Shown here piece after piece: positions 45,126 through 54,264 of a DNA stretch of 64,000 bases. The stretch is from contig CP036272.1 in assembly GCA_007745635.1 (NCBI GenBank), forward strand, positions 2,632,063 to 2,696,062, written 5' to 3'. The DNA comes from Stieleria bergensis. Lineage in GTDB: Bacteria > Planctomycetota > Planctomycetia > Pirellulales > Pirellulaceae. Under the pieces are notes generated by a model. That model was given only the letters and a program-made list of their open reading frames with translations. It was not told where the DNA came from and did no database searches. Made by a program: the position numbers and the translations under genes. Position 1 is the stretch's first letter, and each line of letters opens with the position of its first letter.

Positions 45126-45162
45126 CCCCACACCTGTCGAATCCAACAGGTTTCTCCACCTT

Positions 45163-45843
45163 CTAAAGACCAACCGCTCCCGCCTCAACCTCGTTTAAAC
45201 AGGTTGGAGAAAGCGGAGTTCGCGTCATGTGTTCCCACTGATTCACCTTATTCTTCGCATTGCTCTGGTAGAAGACTGGAGTTCGCAATCCGTAGACGCG
45301 GAATCGAGGTTGTGTCTGGAATGCCACCGCGACGTCAAAGGGTTCATCGCGCTCATAGATTGAGTGTAGCCCGTCGGTGATCACCGCTTCTGCAAAGGCC
45401 CGCGTTAAATAGACGATAGCGTGAGCCGCATAAACACGTTCAATCTTGAACAAGTCCTCTGAAACAGGAGTAGCAGCATAGTCAGGATTGCCATGACTAG
45501 TACCAAGATACAAAGCGTCCGCATCGCCAGGACATTCAATCGCCGAATCTGGAAATCCCTGCACCTCTACATCATCCTCGAGCACCAGTAGCGGAAAGGT
45601 GTCATCTCGCAGAGCCGCCCTCAGCACGCCAAAATGGCTCTCGGCACAATTGCGGTAATGCTCTTCCCCATGGTTGACCCCCGCGTGCGGTGCAATCCCA
45701 GTGACACCACTGAAACGCCGATGCTGCTGCATCTGCACTCGCCCGAGTAACGACTCCATCTGCGAAGCCTTTTCCACGTCCGCATCCACATTGATCCAGC
45801 TGCAAACCGTTGCACGGAGATCGATCTTAATTGAGTTTCGCAT
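45163..45843 (-). CDS. GT25-like glycosyltransferase (LPS-type)
   Basis: 226 residues with the layout of glycosyltransferase family 25: an acceptor-side N-terminus, GVTGIAPHAGVNHGEEHYR, and FPLLVLEDDVEVQGFP, where E89-D90-D91 is the family metal/nucleotide motif. Then DALYLGTSHGNP and VYAAHAIVYLTRAFAEAVI fit the fold. Expected to add a sugar to a surface glycan or LPS-like core. Convergent with the gene ending at 45125 (37 bp apart). Specificity unknown. Confidence 0.65.
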   Translation of the reverse strand: MRNSIKIDLRATVCSWINVDADVEKASQMESLLGRVQMQQHRRFSGVTGIAPHAGVNHGEEHYRNCAESHFGVLRAALRDDTFPLLVLEDDVEVQGFPDSAIECPGDADALYLGTSHGNPDYAATPVSEDLFKIERVYAAHAIVYLTRAFAEAVITDGLHSIYERDEPFDVAVAFQTQPRFRVYGLRTPVFYQSNAKNKVNQWEHMTRTPLSPTCLNEVEAGAVGL

Positions 45844-46399
45844 ACGAAAACACGGGATAAAACTTTGACACGATCCACATCATTAGGACAGTGATCAGGT
45901 CACTGAAAGAACGCTCTTGGCTTTATAAGACCATGACCAAAGTCCCCTCAGCGGTTTCCGTATGATTGAAATCCTGAAGATGACCGTCTAACAACTGACG
46001 ATGACACCGAGTCCTATTAAACACGCCAATTCTAACGGGTCAATTGCATGAGTAAATAATTTCCCATTGAAACGAACGTAGAAACAAAGCACTCATCTCA
46101 GCAACACAAATCTGAAGTTCCGAGCGTGTTCAAGCCCCCAGCCTTTCCGCCGTATCCGCACAAATCCTCCAAACCAAAAAGAAAACGGTTCACAAACATG
46201 CATCAAACGACATCATTGGCAGGCTACGAACGATCAAATACAAAGCCCTACGCGACAAGTTACCGCGAAAAGAGTGCACGCGAGAATCCACCCGCGACAA
46301 TTCAGCAATGACAAATCTTCTACTTGAAAAGAATCGCCATCAGAAACGAATTGGCAAGCTTGCCCACCAATTCCTTTTGTCCGACCAACACCAAATTTC
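45844..46399. other. Intergenic region, about 550 bp
   Basis: A/T-richer than neighbours; no supported gene. A 61-residue plus-strand frame (46126-46311) has no motif or ribosome site. Confidence 0.4.
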
Positions 46400-47254
46400 T
46401 TAGCACATCCTATGCTGCAACAAATCAAACTCGTTCATGCCAGACAACCATGCGTGAACAGTGGCCTTTGTCGCAGTAGAGACCTGAATCTCTTTGCTGA
46501 TTGCTTCCTCAATCTTCTCGCACTCCAGCATCTTTCCCACTTCATAGTCATGGTAGTCGTAAAACGATATAAAAGATTCGAGCAAGTCTCCCAACGACAA
46601 CAAATGTACACTTTCAGGATAGCTTAGCGAGCCAGTCGGTTCCTCCTGCTCAAGCAACGAAACAATCTCGCGAGCAACCTGCTGAATCGGTGTGAAATAT
46701 CGAATGCAATTTAGATCCCTAACAGACAACGACTGCGATGCTTGTACCTGAGCACACCAAACTGGTACGACACTGCCGTCACTGCCAAAAAAATTCACCC
46801 CCCGATAGCAACCGTACCCCATCCCCACAAACAATTGCTCCATCAGTAGTTTAGTGTACCCATAAATCGAACTGGGATTTTCAGCCTTATCAGTACTAAT
46901 GCCTAGAACGGGCAACCCCAGATCTTTGCAAATCCTTGCAACGTTAGCGCTGCCTGTAACGTTGACCCCAATCGCTTCGAGTGGGTCTTCCTCATTCCTA
47001 TCGATGTACTTATTGGCTGCAGCATGAACGACGTGCGTGATGCACTCACGCTCCAACAAGCTCTTTATTTCCTCGATTATGCCCGAGTCACAAATGGACC
47101 CATGCAGGACGGGTATAGAAGGGTTGGTTCTATCAAGCTCCGCAATTGTCTTCACGTTGATGTCAACACCGGCAACCTGATGCCCTTTGGATTCAAGGTA
47201 GCGAGATAAATGACGCCCCAGGAAACCAGACACTCCCGTTATAAATACTTTCAC
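46400..47254 (-). CDS. NAD-dependent epimerase/dehydratase
   Basis: 284 residues, extended short-chain dehydrogenase fold. The nucleotide-binding motif is GVSGFLG (7-13), VHAAANKYID (about 76-85) is the family turn, and STDKAENPSSIYGYTK contains Y131-x-x-x-K135 with T121-D-K123 just before, the pattern of the CapD/PseB-like 4,6-dehydratase branch. The GTG start has GAGGAGAT about 7 bases upstream. Likely makes a modified nucleotide sugar for the local glycan. The C-terminal part (LSLGDLLESFISFYDYHDYEV) is shorter than in full PseB/CapD proteins. Confidence 0.8.
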   Translation of the reverse strand: MKVFITGVSGFLGRHLSRYLESKGHQVAGVDINVKTIAELDRTNPSIPVLHGSICDSGIIEEIKSLLERECITHVVHAAANKYIDRNEEDPLEAIGVNVTGSANVARICKDLGLPVLGISTDKAENPSSIYGYTKLLMEQLFVGMGYGCYRGVNFFGSDGSVVPVWCAQVQASQSLSVRDLNCIRYFTPIQQVAREIVSLLEQEEPTGSLSYPESVHLLSLGDLLESFISFYDYHDYEVGKMLECEKIEEAISKEIQVSTATKATVHAWLSGMNEFDLLQHRMC

Positions 47255-47382
47255 AATCCCATCTCCTCGTCCTTACCAACCGATGCGTTCCTGGAAATAT
47301 GCAGGATCCACCTTGGGCAGGTAACGCCAATGGCCAACTCTGCTCACATCAAAGAGAAGCCGCGTGCAATACAACACCATCG

Positions 47383-47997
47383 CTAGGAAAAATTTTTCTC
47401 TCGCGTGTAATCCATTATCTGTTTTTTGTTTTCCACGCCGATCACAAAATTTGCGTGGTGAAGAAGTACGTTCTCTGGCACACGGAACCTTTCACCAGAC
47501 CAGGGTCGTGCTGCAACGCGGCCATACGTAAAAAACGCCGGTGATAGTTTTTTGTGCTGACACATATGCAGATGTTCATTCAGCGTTGTCTGATCTTCTC
47601 TATTGTAGTTACGCTTCATTGCTTTGAACATTGCCAACGTAGTGTGGCTTGCTTTGCATACAAAAACGCCGGAACAATACGCGGTCACATCATCTTGGCA
47701 CGCGATATCGAAATCACCTATTTCCCTTACAAGCAGATCAACCACATTTCCAAAAAACTGAACGTCAACGTCACAGTAGAAAAAATGCTCGCCCATGCTC
47801 TCTTCACACGCAGCCACGAACAACTCGACTTTTCTGTAACAAATTTTGTCCCAGCCCTCGTGATAAAAACTTCCCGTGGGACACTCTTGTTCGAACAACT
47901 CAGTGGCGTGCAATTCAAACTCATCCGGAAGAGTCTTTAGAAAATAATCTTCGTACAACCCTTTATGAGAAGGTGTGAATAATGTGTAGACTCTCAT
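47383..47997 (-). CDS. Nucleotide-diphospho-sugar transferase (PF03407-like)
   Basis: 204 residues. HFFYCDVDVQFFG gives the DxD metal site (D76, D78), preceded by GWDKICYRKVELF and followed by YCSGVFVCKASHTTLAMF and a DQTTLNEHL segment, as in the nucleotide-diphospho-sugar transferase (GT77-like) family. Small for the family. Same orientation as the epimerase gene, 128 bp upstream of it. Confidence 0.65.
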   Translation of the reverse strand: MRVYTLFTPSHKGLYEDYFLKTLPDEFELHATELFEQECPTGSFYHEGWDKICYRKVELFVAACEESMGEHFFYCDVDVQFFGNVVDLLVREIGDFDIACQDDVTAYCSGVFVCKASHTTLAMFKAMKRNYNREDQTTLNEHLHMCQHKKLSPAFFTYGRVAARPWSGERFRVPENVLLHHANFVIGVENKKQIMDYTREKNFS

Positions 47998-48313
47998 TCT
48001 CTCGTTTCCAAAATAACTTACGCACTGTTTTCGTGAACAACATTGGACTACTTGCCACCGGGATCCGACCTATTTCACTTTGACCACACTAATCACAATC
48101 GCTTCCGAATCTCCGCACAACTTTCTGCAAGCACTTTCTATTTCTTCCGGAATTGCGCCGACCAAAAGTATAGCTACGAAGCGTAAAAAAGCCCAATAAA
48201 AACGATGCTGAGTTAAGCGAAACACTCTGTCAATTCAACCACCCAAAACCGGAGTATCACGAGAGCACCGGGTATATAACGAACCACTGCAACTTTACGG
48301 CGGCGCAGTGTCA
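47998..48313. other. Intergenic region, 316 bp
   Basis: A/T-rich, no open frame worth calling; nothing recognisable. Confidence 0.4.
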
Positions 48314-49432
48314 TCACTGCTCCTCAGGATATTGCACCGAGGCAAGTACCTCGTATAGTTCTTGAAATCCTGCCCGATCAACTTTCTCGCCAACCCGCAC
48401 CATTGCCGGGACCTCAAAATCACAATCCGGCATTAAAGAATTTAGTGAGAGAGTTCGCATTAGGCGAACGAGGTCGTTGTAGGCATACCGAGACAGAAAA
48501 CCCTCAGAGGTGACATTGTTCAGGAAACCACCTCGCCATTGATATCGCACCGTCTGCAGATTCATCTCCGACCACATTCGATTTCCTCGGTCGCCAAATG
48601 GCCCGATCACAAAACGCATCGCATTAGGGCCGACAAATGATGGCGGGAGAAACCAACATTCACTCCAAGCAGCGTCGAGCACAATCTCCGTAGCATTTTC
48701 CGGAATCTCAAAATCTTCGACGAGAATATACTGCTTCTTGATCATGTCTCCGCAACCAGTGAATGGCCCAACATGATCAGCAACGAACTCTTTTGGATAC
48801 GGATCATCCGCCGACACAAACGGCGCGAGCAACTCTTCAAACCGCCTCACTAAACTGATATACGCCTGCAGGTGATCATTCGAAACTTCGCGAACACCTA
48901 ACGCATTGGCAAGCCCTGAATCTCGGTGCAACAGCGACTTGGGCCCGGCAATACTACGCGCAACCGTATGAAAGAAAGCAAATTTCCCAAACTGAGCCCA
49001 AACCTTTTCCACTGCATCTGATGAACAGTTTGTGATCGCGACTGGCTGCCCTGAAACAACGCGCCAAGAAAAGCGTCTTCCATACGCCTGAAACATCCGA
49101 CTCGTCACATCCGCACGGGTAAAAATTTCAATTTCACCCACAATGGGACACTTAGACAGCACCTTCCCTTGCTTGAACGAACAGATCGAGTTCGCTATCT
49201 CACACATCTCATCAAAGGTCGTGTTGTCACGAATGACAATTGCCAGATCAATATCGCTCATTCCCGGAACATGCTCATTCCGAGCGTACGAACCTTTGAG
49301 CATCACTGTTTCTACTGCAGCATGCTTGCGGACCATCGCAATGAAACGATTTAGCACAGCAGCGTAGAAAATACGATAACCGTGCGACAGGAACGGCACC
49401 CGATGCGTAGCTTGCACAAACTCCTGTAGCAT
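48314..49432 (-). CDS. Nucleotidyltransferase-fold protein
   Basis: 372 residues. The N-terminal half has the Pol-beta-type nucleotidyltransferase signature LKGSYARNEHVPGMSDIDLAIVI: G47-S48 and the catalytic pair D60-x-D62, with a possible third acid in GEIEIF. The C-terminal 200 residues are not recognised. Such proteins transfer a nucleotide to a small molecule or peptide, or act in toxin-like regulation; some occur in RiPP clusters with HprK-like kinases. It is transcribed away from the sulfotransferase across a 600-bp spacer. Confidence 0.7.
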   Translation of the reverse strand: MLQEFVQATHRVPFLSHGYRIFYAAVLNRFIAMVRKHAAVETVMLKGSYARNEHVPGMSDIDLAIVIRDNTTFDEMCEIANSICSFKQGKVLSKCPIVGEIEIFTRADVTSRMFQAYGRRFSWRVVSGQPVAITNCSSDAVEKVWAQFGKFAFFHTVARSIAGPKSLLHRDSGLANALGVREVSNDHLQAYISLVRRFEELLAPFVSADDPYPKEFVADHVGPFTGCGDMIKKQYILVEDFEIPENATEIVLDAAWSECWFLPPSFVGPNAMRFVIGPFGDRGNRMWSEMNLQTVRYQWRGGFLNNVTSEGFLSRYAYNDLVRLMRTLSLNSLMPDCDFEVPAMVRVGEKVDRAGFQELYEVLASVQYPEEQ

Positions 49433-50033
49433 TATTCACAAAAACCTAAGATCAAAAAGATAAAACCAAGGGCGACAATGTCGAAGTGACGTCACTGTCA
49501 CTTCTTCACTCAATTCCAACTCACAAAAGTACTTACTATCCATCCAACCACATTGAGGGTGAACAGAGTTCCGCAAGTAACTGCGTCAGCTAACTGCCTC
49601 ATTCAGAGCAGTCTACTTGCTTTCAATCATGCACCGTAGGATGCACCGGAATTTTGACTAGATGCCTCCAACAGAGAATTCGGACACGACTCGCTAAAAC
49701 TGTTCAGGCTTGATTAGCATGCCTCGCTTTGCAAAGTAATCAGCATGCACATCTGGGCAGTGCACTCATGTACTGAGTGTACTCAGTGCACTCACATGCT
49801 CAGCGCTCTCAGACGATCATGCCCATTTTTAGTTAGCCACACAAATCGCATCGCATCGCAACATGTTAAACGCTACCGAAACCGGTACAACCACGGACGC
49901 ATTTAAATTCCCCACAACAACTGCGGATACCCGGGAGAAGTTTTATATGTTTGTGCTATGGTGGCTTGTAGGAGGCCGATGCTCACCGAAGCGCGGCCGT
50001 TAACATTTCAGTGGACCGCCCCCAATAGCCGCC
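49433..50033. promoter_or_regulatory. 601-bp divergent promoter region with ACTCA repeats
   Basis: Between the nucleotidyltransferase (minus) and the sulfotransferase (plus). At 49759-49768 and 49785-49794 AGTGCACTCA occurs as a direct repeat, and ACTGAGT-GT-ACTCAGT (49772-49787) is a perfect inverted repeat between them. This cluster looks like a protein-binding site controlling one or both genes; no regulator is known. Confidence 0.4.
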
Positions 50034-50900
50034 GTGCAACTCTACCAACAGCATTCTGCAGCCAACCCTGTTTTGTTTGTGCACATCCCAAAAACGGCAG
50101 GCACCGCGTTATTTGCGCTCGCGGCAAAGGTCTATGGGCGGATCCCCGGGCGTATTGATCCACGCATATTCAAATTACCATTAAATTGGCACGAATTTGA
50201 CGACGCGGACGCGATCGCACAAGCGATAGCCAATCGCCGGGACCGCCCCATTTCTTTCATCAGTGGACACTGCAGTTATGCAATACTAGAAAATCTCCCG
50301 TTCACCCCCCGCGTGTTTTCCATGCTCCGACTCCCCAGTGCACGCGTCATCTCGGCATACAACAACATGAGGCGAGATCCGAAAAACGGATACCACTCCA
50401 CCGCAATAAATATGTCACTGCATGATGCACTCAAAGAACGTGCAATTCCGGAACTTGAAAATGGACAAGTACGCCGAATCGCAGGTCTACCACCCAACAT
50501 CGGGCCCCTGACGCAAGAACATCTTGAGATAGCCAAACACAATCTCAACGAGGACTTCGCTGTAGTCGGTTTGACCGAGCGATTTGACGAGACTGTCGAA
50601 CTTCTCCGCATTACATTCGGTTGGCCCCGCAAAGGTTACATGCCTTGGAACGTCGCTCCCAAAACCCAGAACAAAAGCGAAAGTTCAGTCGCAACCAGCC
50701 AACTGATAGACGAAAGGAATAAGCTCGACAGGAGTTTATATGAATACGCGGAACAACGTTTTGATCATCAAATAGCAGGACTGCAACCAGATTTCAGCGT
50801 TAGCGTGGAACGTACTCGGCAGTTCAATCGAAACTGGTATCGTCACTGGCACAAGTGGGGAATCGCACCACTACGCCAGATAAAACGCAAGATGAATTAG
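50034..50900 (+). CDS. Sulfotransferase (Sulfotransfer_2-like)
   Basis: 288 residues from a GTG at 50034, the only start in the frame after an in-frame TAA at 50001. The PAPS 5'-phosphosulfate-binding motif is VLFVHIPKTAGTAL (HIPKTAG, 17-23); SFISGHCSYAILENL follows; the 3'-phosphate motif is FSMLRLPSARVISAYNNMRRDP, where LRLP replaces the usual LRDP. It would transfer sulfate from PAPS to a sugar hydroxyl of the surface glycan. Interesting beside a chromosome full of sulfatases. PAPS synthesis genes are not in this window. Confidence 0.8.
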   Translation: MQLYQQHSAANPVLFVHIPKTAGTALFALAAKVYGRIPGRIDPRIFKLPLNWHEFDDADAIAQAIANRRDRPISFISGHCSYAILENLPFTPRVFSMLRLPSARVISAYNNMRRDPKNGYHSTAINMSLHDALKERAIPELENGQVRRIAGLPPNIGPLTQEHLEIAKHNLNEDFAVVGLTERFDETVELLRITFGWPRKGYMPWNVAPKTQNKSESSVATSQLIDERNKLDRSLYEYAEQRFDHQIAGLQPDFSVSVERTRQFNRNWYRHWHKWGIAPLRQIKRKMN

Positions 50901-51116
50901 ACGACAAATTGCTCGGCCGAATAACGAACAAGGAACCAATCCATGCACTAATCACTCCCACAACACCCGAGAGTAGGCCAACAACTCCTCCACCCTCACC
51001 AGCCGTCTACCGTGTGAGAGCGACGCTTTCCAGCGTCAATCAGAGCCAAACTTAGTGAAATTCTTTTCGCCGCAATTACAAACCCCCGAAATGAAGTCAC
51101 TATGCAAACACCGGTG

Positions 51117-52850
51117 TCATCGCGAGCTTACCGGCCAATAGGTCCGCCCCTCAAGCTGCATTGGCAAAGAACGCTTTGTCCCACCCTGGCCCTGAGCCTC
51201 TTGATAACGAATTCGGTAGAGCATGACTCGCCTAGTCCGAGATTTCATATCGACATTAAACACCTCTAATAACTCGTACTTCTGAGACTCGGCCAAAGTC
51301 ACTAGTAGATCCGCTAAGGCTTCACCCTTGCCTCCTGATGGTTCTTCGAGCAGCAACCAGTTACAGCCCGTTCGACGGAGTTCAGCAGCTATCCATTTCT
51401 GATTTCGTGAAATTTCTTGCTGCCTTTCCCGAGACTTGTCGGCCAACCACTGCAAACTAGGCTTGCCAGCAGGCCGATCGGGTTGAAGCTGCAGCTTTCG
51501 AACCATTACCAATTGCTGGCGTAGGTCATCGTCTAAACAACGAAGATAAAACGCAACAGTGCCATCATACGTTCCATGATAAAGAACAGGCTCTCCCGGC
51601 GCGACCCTGATCACGTGTTCGGCAACCCTTGTGAAACCGTTCACAGTTTTGATCAACTTATCTTTTGTTATCGCAACGTAGTAAGTGGAATAGATGATCA
51701 AGCCCACAACAGGTATCGCCCAAACCTTCTTCCTAAACCCACCAAATAACCGACTACCGCTCAATGCAACTAACGCGCAAGCGATCAACCAGGTCGCCGC
51801 GGGACATGCCCACAACAAGTATCTCTCGTCCTTGGCCCAAATGCTCTGCAACAAGCCGAGCGTAAGCAATGAAGCAAGAACAATCCGAATCGCATCCTTC
51901 CTAGTTCGGGGCATCATCAGTAACCACATCACTCCAACAACCACCGCCGGAATACTCCACCAGCCAATCAAGTTGGGGATGGCATGCAAGTAGAAACGTG
52001 GCCAAAGAACCGATTCCAACCCCTGATTGCTCACCGCTGCTTGCGAAAACTGTGCGGAACTCATTCGGAACAGCAACCAATAGAGCAAGCCGCATGTAAC
52101 CACGCATGCGACCACCACAGCCAATACTCGTGGATTCAAGAGGCAACGCCAGCGTCTGTCTAATAGCAGCCATAAGCCAGCAATAGGAATCACAACACCG
52201 ACAGTGGGGTGTATGCAAATACTCAAAGCCGCGAAAACCAGGGCTAAGCAAAGCTGCTTGTAATCGCTGCTGCTATCGGGCCGCTCGAGGACACATCGCA
52301 GGTGAAAAAGACAAGCGACTCCCAATGCCAATGCAGGAACATTTAGCATGACGGCACCAGACCACTTCATGATGCCTGGCATCAGAAGAACCAGCCCAGC
52401 CACAATTCCAGCATCACTTGAAACCCAACGCCGGAGCCCCAGCAGAGTATAGACGCCCAAAACAAGGGCAAAGAGCTGCACGATAGTCTTGGCAAGAAAA
52501 CCACTCACACCAAAAACCGCGAATGCTCCGGCAAGCAGCAAATGGAACAGCGGTGGATAACGTTGCGGTGAAATCGCAGGATACCGCACGTAGTATTGGT
52601 GGGCGTACTCAACTGGATTGGGCAAGCCCTCCTTTACCAAGTCCAAATAGAAAACAGCATTCAGTGCATGCCTAGGAGAGTCCCCCTGAAACCAGATACC
52701 GTCGTTACCCCAATGCAACCAAAGAGGAATTGCCCACAGCCCAAGGAGCAAAACAAACTGAAACCTTAGAGACTGAATCATCGCAGCAGCCGGACGAATT
52801 TCTTTGGCAACTGACTCACTTTCCGCTCTTTCATTGGACCTGAAATACAT
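51117..52850 (-). CDS. GT39/ArnT-like integral membrane glycosyltransferase
   Basis: 577 residues from the ATG at 52850; the open frame reaches 53102 but that part overlaps the next gene and is not membrane-like. About ten membrane spans. The first outer loop has GIWFQGDSPRHALNAVFYLDL with the D expected in GT39/PMT-type enzymes and PPLFHLLLAGAF afterwards; ERYLLWACPAATWLIACA is the typical DERY/F-like segment. These enzymes use polyprenyl-phosphate sugars to modify lipids, proteins or glycans at the outer face. C-terminal soluble domain of about 150 residues. Downstream of the GT2 gene, same strand. Confidence 0.75.
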   Translation of the reverse strand: MYFRSNERAESESVAKEIRPAAAMIQSLRFQFVLLLGLWAIPLWLHWGNDGIWFQGDSPRHALNAVFYLDLVKEGLPNPVEYAHQYYVRYPAISPQRYPPLFHLLLAGAFAVFGVSGFLAKTIVQLFALVLGVYTLLGLRRWVSSDAGIVAGLVLLMPGIMKWSGAVMLNVPALALGVACLFHLRCVLERPDSSSDYKQLCLALVFAALSICIHPTVGVVIPIAGLWLLLDRRWRCLLNPRVLAVVVACVVTCGLLYWLLFRMSSAQFSQAAVSNQGLESVLWPRFYLHAIPNLIGWWSIPAVVVGVMWLLMMPRTRKDAIRIVLASLLTLGLLQSIWAKDERYLLWACPAATWLIACALVALSGSRLFGGFRKKVWAIPVVGLIIYSTYYVAITKDKLIKTVNGFTRVAEHVIRVAPGEPVLYHGTYDGTVAFYLRCLDDDLRQQLVMVRKLQLQPDRPAGKPSLQWLADKSRERQQEISRNQKWIAAELRRTGCNWLLLEEPSGGKGEALADLLVTLAESQKYELLEVFNVDMKSRTRRVMLYRIRYQEAQGQGGTKRSLPMQLEGRTYWPVSSR

Positions 52851-52996
52851 GTGCCTAACTCTGTCAGTTTCCTCGAAGCAGAATCCAACTTTTTTATAGC
52901 CTAATCGCTGCCATCGAATTTCATTCCTTGCAAATGAACAAACACGGATGATTACGCATCCCCAAGACTTCAATTTTTTGCCATCCGCCCCCTTAT

Positions 52997-54172
52997 TCAC
53001 GTACTCTCGCGAAAGAATGGAATCCCCAATGAGTGAAGCACAGTGCCCGCAGCAAAGGAAAAACCACAATAAAGAAAGTAGGTGACGTGCAGTGCAAGAC
53101 ACAAAATTGCAAACGGAACCCCACCCACCGCTGATAAAAACCGCAGGCTCTTGTGGCTAATAATACCGATACACGCTACGCCCAGAAACACTATCGCAAG
53201 AAGAGGCTGCAACACGAGAGCGAACACGACAAGGCCCAATAACAAAAAAGCACCGATCCAAAGAATCAACTGTCTACCTGTTTGACGAACCGTTGCAACA
53301 TCGGTCACAAACAGCAACCCAAGCGCACAGAGTGGCAGGAGTAACAACGCAGGCTGCAAGCACACGAGCACAGTGAAGACGCAAACTATCAGGCCGGCGA
53401 TGCTTACGCTGACACGCTGGGCACGACCAACATTCAGATCATCTGGAATGTTCCCAGCTTGCAACATCAAACGCGTCCAAGGAATTCCGCGAAGGAAAAC
53501 ATCCGTGTATAACAAACTTTTGAGGGTCCACTGCTTGGTGTGCTGCACCTGAACTTCCGGCACTGAGCCAACGACGTAACCTGCCTCTGAAATTCGCATT
53601 CCAAACTCAATGTCCTCGATGCTCGGCATTACAAACGCCTCATTGAATCCCCCGAATTTGTCAAACACGTCTCTTCTCACTGCTCCACAACCGCTCCAGA
53701 AAGTCTGTGCTTCCCGACTCGATCCCTGATGATAAAAGTGGTGCATCAAGTTCTTGTAAACAGACACGAGATTGCCTGCCTTTGGATGTCGGTCATACGA
53801 TCCGAACACAGCCGTCCACTGATTCTCCGCGAGCTTACTTTTCAACTGCAGGAGCGTATCCCCGCGAATCATCACATCGCAATCGACGAATACAACAACT
53901 TCGCCCTCGCACTCCCTGACCGCTCGGTTTCTCGCGACTGCAGGTCCGCTTCGTTCCTGCAATGTGATCACGCGTACGCCAAGCCCCTCCGCGATATCCC
54001 TAGTTCGATCCGTGGATGCATCGTTTACCACCACAATTTCAAAGCTACACCCAACAGAACGCTTGATTCGGCGCAAGCACTCCTCAATGTCATTTTCGCC
54101 GTTCCGCACCGGAACAACAACAGAAACATCGGGAGAGGGCGAATGTTTAATTTTCTCGCTCAAATCGGACAT
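52997..54172 (-). CDS. GT2 family glycosyltransferase with membrane segments
   Basis: 391 residues. The GT-A domain (about 15-230) has VSVVVPVRNGENDIEECL, VVVNDASTDRT (D51), GPAVARNRAV, VFVDCDVMIRGD (D97-x-D99) and the acceptor-side MPSIEDIEFGMRI (ED). Three to four membrane spans follow (about 255-275, 280-296, 310-340, 355-380). Probably elongates or initiates a lipid-linked surface glycan. In operon-like order with 55827-54265 and 52850-51117. Confidence 0.88.
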   Translation of the reverse strand: MSDLSEKIKHSPSPDVSVVVPVRNGENDIEECLRRIKRSVGCSFEIVVVNDASTDRTRDIAEGLGVRVITLQERSGPAVARNRAVRECEGEVVVFVDCDVMIRGDTLLQLKSKLAENQWTAVFGSYDRHPKAGNLVSVYKNLMHHFYHQGSSREAQTFWSGCGAVRRDVFDKFGGFNEAFVMPSIEDIEFGMRISEAGYVVGSVPEVQVQHTKQWTLKSLLYTDVFLRGIPWTRLMLQAGNIPDDLNVGRAQRVSVSIAGLIVCVFTVLVCLQPALLLLPLCALGLLFVTDVATVRQTGRQLILWIGAFLLLGLVVFALVLQPLLAIVFLGVACIGIISHKSLRFLSAVGGVPFAILCLALHVTYFLYCGFSFAAGTVLHSLGIPFFREST

Positions 54173-54264
54173 GGAGCATTTTTGAATACAAAGCAGATGA
54201 TCAATGAACAGAGTGCAAACCGGAACAGGCCTACAACGTACTGACGGATGACCTCAAAAACTGG

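Noticed and set aside
52851..53102. N-terminal extension of the GT39-like gene to 53102
   Set aside because: The added 84 residues overlap the GT2 gene in another frame and look random (Cys- and Arg-rich); the ATG at 52850 gives the normal family start.
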